Shown here in pieces: positions 7,836 through 13,749 of a stretch of DNA of 13,749 bases. Source of the DNA: CAIVAT01 sp964387205 (GTDB lineage Bacteria; Bacteroidota; Bacteroidia; Bacteroidales; FEN-979); assembly GCA_964387205.1 (NCBI GenBank), contig CAYLVY010000095.1, forward strand, positions 1 through 13,749. The letters are read 5' to 3'. Below the pieces are notes generated by a model. It saw only the letters and a list, made by a program, of their open reading frames with translations. It did no database searches and was not told the DNA's origin. The translations under genes were made by a program, and so were the position numbers. Position 1 is the stretch's first letter, and each line of letters opens with the position of its first letter.

Positions 7836-10800
7836 TCAGAATTTTACTATTTTACCGACCCGGTTATACTGATCGCACGTCACCAGCAATATATAGATGC
7901 CGGCGGGATATTCGCGGATGTCCATCTCCACGGAAGAACGCTTGATCTCATTCACTTCCAGAATTTTCCCACCCGAAAGGTTATACAGGCCAATACGGAG
8001 GGAAGATGGTATGTCGGATGGAAACCTGACGGTAAATATTCCGGTGGTTGGATTGGGATAGATGGTGAATTGAGGAGATCCCTCCATTTCCGTTATGGTG
8101 CTGACCGTGTTTCCGGAGGCAATTACCGGAGCAGTTGAATAGCAGTAAGGGCCTGCGGGAGAAATGTAGGCATGGAGATAGGCTCCGTTCCTGATCCTTG
8201 TCCCGGGCAGGAAACTGATTTTCTCCCCGGCGATCATGGTCGCCATGGATCCCGGTTGCATTTCAAAAAAGGTGCCACCACCTGCCACATTGATGACCCC
8301 TGTTGCATCGAAACAATAATTCTCTCCGTCAGGAATGGTCAAACCCTGCAGTTGCAAAGTTACCGGCAGGCTATTGCCGTTGAGGATCACCACTGACGAT
8401 TGAAAAGCGGTGAAATATTCGAATGCGAACATCGGCGCGAAGGGAAAATAATGGGTGATTTCGGAAACCTCGAGGTTCAGGTTCTTTTTCCAGATTTTAT
8501 AGGTGATCATATTGCCTTCGGTATAACCATCCTTTACCATTGTTGAGGGATCATCCCTGGATAACACAATATTGCAGGAGGCAAGGGGGGTAATCGGAGC
8601 CTCTACGATTTGCGAACCTACGCAGACATTGCCGTCGAAAACGGCGATTTCATCGCCCGGATTGAGTTCCATATTGTTGACATATGCCTGCATTACCATG
8701 ACCGTCATGGGAGCCACGGGCGTTCCGAACCAAACCGGATCGAAATGAAGGTCGGGATACCTGACGATTATGGTGTCACCTGCAGGTTCACATGTCAATA
8801 CTGATGGGTCGTACGAACCGCTGTAACGCGTCGTAACATAGTACCGGTAGACTCCGTTGGTCAGAGTATCCGGGTAGATGTCGGTGTAGAGTGTTGAGGT
8901 TATTGGAGATGCATTGAGTTTTACAAAGGGAGGCATGCCGTCTGAACCGCTTCTGTAAATATTATAATCCAGGACGGAAGCTTCATCAGAGGGATAATTT
9001 CCTTGACACTGATGCTGTTGGATGGTCAGGTATGACGGCATTTTTTCCAAATGAACACCCGTTTTGGAAATCCCGGAAGCAGCCAACCGGTTTACTTTGA
9101 CTTTCTCCGGTTTCAGCATTTTTATCCCATCTTCTGCGGGAACCTCGATCCAGAGGTTTTGAAGAAAATCACCGATAGCAGATCCTGCGAACATGCTGTA
9201 ATCGGGTAGGGCACCAAAAACAGAAACTCCGTCCGGCCCTATATTATCGGCTGAAAAGCATGGATAGGCATCCGTTGGGGCATTGCTCATGGGTTCCAGC
9301 ATTATGCCGATCAGTTTTCCTCCGCAGCCGGGAATATTCCCAAGTCCGATACTTTTCTCCCACCGGTCGTCCCCATGCGTGGTAAAAGGACCCAGGGCGG
9401 CAATTTCGTCATAGGTGCTCCAGTCCACGACATGAATTTTATAATTCCATATTCCGGATGTTCCCCAGGATGCATGGTGAAAATCGATCATAGCCAGAGA
9501 TGCCTCGGGAAAAGGCGCCAGATTGTAGACTACCCCATAAGCGTAATTGTAATTCTGAAAGTATCCGTTGTCAGGGCTGCCTGACCATTGAAACAAACCG
9601 ATGAGTTCAGTCGGCATGACCGAGGAGCACTCCGGCGCCTGCCAGGTCAGGGTTGTGGTCCGGTCGTTTTGGGTTGCTTCGAGGTTTTCTGCAGGTTTAC
9701 AAATTCCGTAAACGTGGATGTTGTCCACGTACCAGTGCAGGATGTCAAGTGAATAATCTCCGCTGGCCTTAAACCTGATCTTGAATCCTTTGCCTCTGAT
9801 GTTGTTAATCTTGACATGCTGAGGAGTCCAGTTGCTTGTTCCGTTATTGCTGAACCGTGTCTTTTCCAGCCATTGTCCTTCATAAAACAGTTCGACGATC
9901 AGTTTTTCATTGCCGGTTTGGTTGCGGTCGATCAGTTTATAGTCAAAGTCCAGCCAGATATCCATGCAGGTCCATTCGCCGGCATTGATAAAAGGGCTGG
10001 TAATGCTTTGAGCGTAATTGGATATCAGGGGGTCCCATTGGAAATCGGCACATGGTGCACCCATTCCCTGGCCGGTATTAACGGTCCAATGATCATCGTA
10101 AAGCCAGTTGTTTTGTGAAAAGGAACCTCCGTCCCAGGGTTCGGAAAATGGCAGTGGCATTCCGCACATGAGCCTTACCGTTTGCGTACCGCCGGTGTTC
10201 CCGAGTGATTCTGCCGATTGTCCCGGAAAACCATAAGAGGTGAGGTCATACACCGCTTTGACCTCATAGATGTAAAAGCCCGGGTCACGGCCGTAAACAG
10301 GTAGGGACAGGGAATCCTTATCCGGATTATAATGGATGAAAATTCCATTTTCGTAAATGTTGTACCCTGTCAGGCCGGGAGGATCCCCGTTTGCCGTAAC
10401 AGGTTTTTTCCAGTTCAGGAAAGCATTGCATGCCTGGGCCGCTGCGGTTAACCCCTGTGCCGGATATAGATATCCCGATTGCATGGTGATGCAGGTCATA
10501 CTGCTGGTATTGGAGAAGTATGCAGCATTGACGCAGATTTGATACGACTGACCGTATGGGACCTGCTCCGGCGGTATTGAATAACTGGTGTCTGTCGTAA
10601 TGGTACTGATAACATCATTGATCAGAAAGTTGTAAGCGACCACGCAGGGATTCGGGCCTGTCCGGCCATCGGTACTATAGACCTTAACATTGTCGATTGC
10701 CCAGGAATTGATATCATAGGTGTCGGCACCGTATGCATGAAACCTGATTTTAAAACCGGGATTCTCATTTTCTGAAGTGATATCCAGCACCTCTGATGTC

Positions 10801-13715
10801 CATGTGAATGATCCGGTGAGGTTGCTGTATGATTTCAGCAGGATCCAGCTTGCTCCGTTCCAGAGTTCAACCGCCATATTATTCTCACTGCTTGTCCCGA
10901 AATTGTCGAGGGTGATGTCGTAATGCAGGTACATAGCCGGTGCATACAATCCTTCCAGTGTCTTACTGGTCAGATATTGATGATAATTAGTGACCTGAGG
11001 GCTCCACGAAAACATAGCAGCGGGCAGGGGATTTCCGAGTGCGGTATTGATCTGCCAGTTGGTCCCACCGCTAATCATCCATCCATTGGGTTCAAAGCCG
11101 TTCTCAAATTTTTCATCCAGTTGGATCACCGATCCGGTCGGCGGAGACCAGGTGGCGATCAGGGTTTGATTATTGACCGTCAGGTTGGTGGGTGGATAGG
11201 GTATTTCAGTCAGGTTGACTTCAAATTGGTGACTTCCGGTAATGGTGACCGTTTGCGTCGATTCAGGGTACTGGAATCTTTTAACCGATAGAGTGTAAGT
11301 GCCTTTCCAGACATTGGTAAAGTTTACGCAGCCTGAACTTCCGGATACTTTGGTATAATTGGTGTCAGGGTAGTCATTGTTGATAAGTTTTACAACGATG
11401 CCTTCCCCGGAATGGGCACTACAGGAGAGGTTTACGCATACGGCGACACTGCCCAGCCAGTCTTTACCAATCACATTGGAAAAAATTGGTGTTGAAAGCC
11501 GTAATCCCGGCGGGGAATAGGCTGCGCGAACTGCCCACCGGTAAGGCCCCGACGGGAGTTCAGGCCAATGGTTGTCGGTAGTCTGATTAAGGTATCCGTC
11601 ATAAATAAAATTCCAGGAAGCGGGATTGCTTTCCTGCCCCTGTTCAAGCCGCCATGCCTGATAAGTCACATCTCCCGGATCGGCGACGGATCCGAAAATC
11701 CTGAACGGGATACCCTGACCATAAGTAGCGTTAACAGGCTGATAGATGCCTTCGGGCCCGAGGTATATCATGCCATCCCCGGTAACCGGTGTATTGTTGA
11801 TGGTGACATAGGGGCACCAGGGACCGGGTGCTAATTGCCCGAGCGCTGAAAATTCGATCCAGTATTGTCCCGGGGGTAGATACAATCCGGGGGTGTTCAC
11901 CACCAGTTTCATGATGGGTCGCTGATTGTTCCCGCTGATATTCACCCGGTAAATATTTGTAAATGATGTGGAAGACAATCGGTTCGTAACGGTATCACCC
12001 CATACCACCGTACTGCCAGGCAAATCCGGAGGGCCATTGAGTATACGGCAAAATACAGAAGTAAAGGAGGATGTAGTAGTCGATCCGGTCTGATAGCCAA
12101 ATAATTCAACGGAAGTCACCAGCCAGGTGCCCGCGGAAACGACAAAGTCGTCCGAGATTCTGTAGTGCAGCGCTTTATTGATGTTCGACCCGAAGGAGGT
12201 CAAAGGAGCCTGCAGCATACTCTCATCAGCCCCTCCGTAACCTGTTCCGGTACTGGTAATTATCGGCCCGTTGTCATAAAGCAACGCTGCCGGGGCGTCG
12301 GTGGGTATGACGGTACCTGTAATCTCCGATCCCAGCCCATCGTCTGAAACCGGCTGCATCTCCGCCAACGGAAGTTCAACAAGAGGTGGGCCGGATATTG
12401 GCAACATGGAAACCCAGTCAAAAGGTTCGGTTCTGGTTAAGACGGGAGGCCCGTTTGTGAGGGAAACCGGTTTTTCGGTGTTTAATCCTTGCGGAATATC
12501 TGTTGTAACTATAAGGAGTGGGGCGGTGATATCTGAGGCTGCAGGCCCGCCGGTTCCCTGGACAACAGCCCTCATCATATAACTTCCGGAAATCGGGACC
12601 CACGGGCCGCCGCCGGATACAAATTTTGAGTAACTGCGAAAAGAGGTGGTGGCATCCATTGCAATCCCTGCCGCGTTCGGAGGAGCGCCACCCTGCTTCA
12701 TCACCAGGAAAAAATCTCCGGAGTTAATGGCAACCGGTATCGAAAAGGAGAAATTGTTCCATCCGAATCCTGAAGCGACGACCACTGTGCTGTCCAGTCT
12801 GGTTCCCGGGGTACCTCCCGGACCATCAGCCAGCATGGCATAGATCATAAAATTCTGTAGAGGCAATACATTGGTTCCGTAATTGGATTGATTTCCCAGG
12901 TTCACCTTACCGCCTATCAATGTCGCAGGATAACCCAGTGGAGAAAATTTCAGGGCATGAAGGTTGTTTGCTGTTGTCCAGACGGCAAAGTTATCCTGGA
13001 TCCCATCATCATAAATCAATTGATAAAGTCCCATCGGCACCCCCCAATTCAGGTTGACTGCCGTCTCTGATGGGTTGAGTATGGCGGTCATGGGTCCCGG
13101 AGGGTAGGCCTCCGGTAATAAAACTGCCTGATATTGTACAGTGGAGTCCGGAAAAAGGGTGATACTCCCGATCGCGTTTTCATAACCGGTTTTGGTGACC
13201 ACAATGGGAACATTTCCCTGGATCGACATGTGTGGCGTGGTAAAACTCCCGCCTGTCACCGACATGGTCTGGAATTGCCCTCCGATGGATATGGCGGCTC
13301 CCAATACCGGCTGTCCGGTGGACCCATCTGTTACCGTACCACTGACAACAGGGCCGGGTTGAAGAAGGATATCAAGGATGGTCAAGGTATCTGTTATTAC
13401 TGTTGCAGATCCTGACCCAGAAAGATAGCCGGGGGCTGTGGCACTTATAGTAGCATTTCCGGCAGGTATATGATATAATCTGTAAATTCCGTCAGGGCCG
13501 GTTGTGTCTTTTTTTGCGCCATAACCAACAATGGCATCGGGAACAGGCATATTAGTCTTGATGTTTCGGATGGTTCCCATGACCACTCCCAGCGGCAACG
13601 GAGGTACTCCGAAGCGAATGTTCGGTGTGGTGGTCTGCACAGCTCCTGCAGCGGTTCCGGTACATCCCGCATAATTATCCGCATGATAATGCCAGCATGT
13701 TCCCGTTGAAGCGGT
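7836..13715 (-). CDS. Giant multidomain T9SS-secreted surface protein, 5'-incomplete (gene B)
   Basis: This is a paralogue of the downstream gene A, also predicted to be exported by T9SS and surface-attached or released. The true start lies outside the window. The frame is open from 13715, just after an in-frame TGA at 13716-13718. The first possible start codon is a GTG at 13640, but homology to A extends upstream of it, so that GTG is unlikely to be the real start. Numbered from that codon: end of the TQMLYTASEL-type module before residue 14; carboxypeptidase-regulatory-like domains 14-95 and 98-176; split fibronectin-type fold enclosing sandwiches 205-365 and 452-652 and closing at 655-722; regulatory-like domain 729-812; split fold with an anchor-J domain 839-991; an uninterrupted fibronectin fold 1062-1156, where A carries a propeller-like insert; anchor-J 1160-1313; split fold enclosing a sandwich 1347-1505; GDEIAVFDG module 1632-1733; LPGTR module 1744-1832; sorting tail 1858-1934. 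No catalytic motif is seen. The signal peptide and first anchor-J domain seen in A would be expected upstream. Confidence 0.9.
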   Translation of the reverse strand, partial: TASTGTCWHYHADNYAGCTGTAAGAVQTTTPNIRFGVPPLPLGVVMGTIRNIKTNMPVPDAIVGYGAKKDTTGPDGIYRLYHIPAGNATISATAPGYLSGSGSATVITDTLTILDILLQPGPVVSGTVTDGSTGQPVLGAAISIGGQFQTMSVTGGSFTTPHMSIQGNVPIVVTKTGYENAIGSITLFPDSTVQYQAVLLPEAYPPGPMTAILNPSETAVNLNWGVPMGLYQLIYDDGIQDNFAVWTTANNLHALKFSPLGYPATLIGGKVNLGNQSNYGTNVLPLQNFMIYAMLADGPGGTPGTRLDSTVVVASGFGWNNFSFSIPVAINSGDFFLVMKQGGAPPNAAGIAMDATTSFRSYSKFVSGGGPWVPISGSYMMRAVVQGTGGPAASDITAPLLIVTTDIPQGLNTEKPVSLTNGPPVLTRTEPFDWVSMLPISGPPLVELPLAEMQPVSDDGLGSEITGTVIPTDAPAALLYDNGPIITSTGTGYGGADESMLQAPLTSFGSNINKALHYRISDDFVVSAGTWLVTSVELFGYQTGSTTTSSFTSVFCRILNGPPDLPGSTVVWGDTVTNRLSSTSFTNIYRVNISGNNQRPIMKLVVNTPGLYLPPGQYWIEFSALGQLAPGPWCPYVTINNTPVTGDGMIYLGPEGIYQPVNATYGQGIPFRIFGSVADPGDVTYQAWRLEQGQESNPASWNFIYDGYLNQTTDNHWPELPSGPYRWAVRAAYSPPGLRLSTPIFSNVIGKDWLGSVAVCVNLSCSAHSGEGIVVKLINNDYPDTNYTKVSGSSGCVNFTNVWKGTYTLSVKRFQYPESTQTVTITGSHQFEVNLTEIPYPPTNLTVNNQTLIATWSPPTGSVIQLDEKFENGFEPNGWMISGGTNWQINTALGNPLPAAMFSWSPQVTNYHQYLTSKTLEGLYAPAMYLHYDITLDNFGTSSENNMAVELWNGASWILLKSYSNLTGSFTWTSEVLDITSENENPGFKIRFHAYGADTYDINSWAIDNVKVYSTDGRTGPNPCVVAYNFLINDVISTITTDTSYSIPPEQVPYGQSYQICVNAAYFSNTSSMTCITMQSGYLYPAQGLTAAAQACNAFLNWKKPVTANGDPPGLTGYNIYENGIFIHYNPDKDSLSLPVYGRDPGFYIYEVKAVYDLTSYGFPGQSAESLGNTGGTQTVRLMCGMPLPFSEPWDGGSFSQNNWLYDDHWTVNTGQGMGAPCADFQWDPLISNYAQSITSPFINAGEWTCMDIWLDFDYKLIDRNQTGNEKLIVELFYEGQWLEKTRFSNNGTSNWTPQHVKINNIRGKGFKIRFKASGDYSLDILHWYVDNIHVYGICKPAENLEATQNDRTTTLTWQAPECSSVMPTELIGLFQWSGSPDNGYFQNYNYAYGVVYNLAPFPEASLAMIDFHHASWGTSGIWNYKIHVVDWSTYDEIAALGPFTTHGDDRWEKSIGLGNIPGCGGKLIGIMLEPMSNAPTDAYPCFSADNIGPDGVSVFGALPDYSMFAGSAIGDFLQNLWIEVPAEDGIKMLKPEKVKVNRLAASGISKTGVHLEKMPSYLTIQQHQCQGNYPSDEASVLDYNIYRSGSDGMPPFVKLNASPITSTLYTDIYPDTLTNGVYRYYVTTRYSGSYDPSVLTCEPAGDTIIVRYPDLHFDPVWFGTPVAPMTVMVMQAYVNNMELNPGDEIAVFDGNVCVGSQIVEAPITPLASCNIVLSRDDPSTMVKDGYTEGNMITYKIWKKNLNLEVSEITHYFPFAPMFAFEYFTAFQSSVVILNGNSLPVTLQLQGLTIPDGENYCFDATGVINVAGGGTFFEMQPGSMATMIAGEKISFLPGTRIRNGAYLHAYISPAGPYCYSTAPVIASGNTVSTITEMEGSPQFTIYPNPTTGIFTVRFPSDIPSSLRIGLYNLSGGKILEVNEIKRSSVEMDIREYPAGIYILLVTCDQYNRVGKIVKF
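7839..8069 (-). other. T9SS C-terminal sorting domain of gene B
   Basis: The final 77 residues carry YPNPTTG, then IGLYNLSGGKI, PAGIYILLV and the ending GKIVKF. All are landmarks of the type A Por secretion tail. The same conserved positions occur at the same spacing as in gene A, while the residues between them differ, which fits a functional tail kept under selection in both paralogues. Confidence 0.92.
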
Positions 13716-13749
13716 TCAGCGTCGCATGGAGTTCCATCGTGCCGCCGCT

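Noticed and set aside
7548..8138. A 196-codon open frame on the plus strand spanning the junction of the two genes.
   Set aside because: It overlaps the antisense of two well-supported coding regions, its product has no recognisable domain, and most of its length mirrors the sorting tail of B and the start of A. It is best read as a shadow frame.
1..13749. CRISPR arrays, tRNA or rRNA genes, insertion sequences, defence or toxin systems.
   Set aside because: No regularly spaced repeats, cloverleaf sequence, transposase motif or enzymatic domain is visible on either strand.

Overview
The window holds two very large genes lying head to tail on the minus strand and nothing else of note. They fill about 99 percent of it. 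Both encode multidomain, beta-rich extracellular proteins ending in a type IX secretion system (T9SS) C-terminal sorting domain. That points to a member of the Bacteroidota, where T9SS is found. The moderate GC content, the lack of clear Shine-Dalgarno sequences and the domain repertoire (choice-of-anchor J/cleaved-adhesin-type sandwiches, carboxypeptidase-regulatory-like domains, fibronectin type III folds) suggest an uncultured Bacteroidales-like lineage. The genus cannot be told from this sequence.

Layout in the direction of transcription (right to left). At 13749-13716 is a short edge segment where the reading frame and the homology break. At 13715-7836 is gene B, missing its 5' end, with about 1959 codons visible, ending with a T9SS tail and TGA. 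At 7835-7751 is an 85-base spacer holding a small AT-rich hairpin and no recognisable promoter. At 7750-47 is gene A, complete, 2567 residues from the start I prefer, with a signal peptide at one end and a T9SS tail at the other. At 46-1 is 3' sequence with another small hairpin.

A and B are paralogues that match domain for domain along the whole visible length of B. In one 105-residue stretch I counted 74 identical residues. Shared peptides often use different synonymous codons, so the duplication is old. The main structural difference is a block of about 273 residues (beta-propeller-like, closed by a seven-glycine run) that sits in a fibronectin-type loop of A and is missing from B. In both proteins several fibronectin-type folds appear to be split at the same loop to hold another domain. 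I read this as a modular scaffold with one preferred insertion point.

No catalytic domain or active-site motif is visible. The likely role is surface-anchored or released adhesion or binding, with the two proteins made from one transcript or in parallel. The ligand cannot be inferred. Nothing here is a defence, mobile, CRISPR or RNA system; what is new is at the level of protein architecture.
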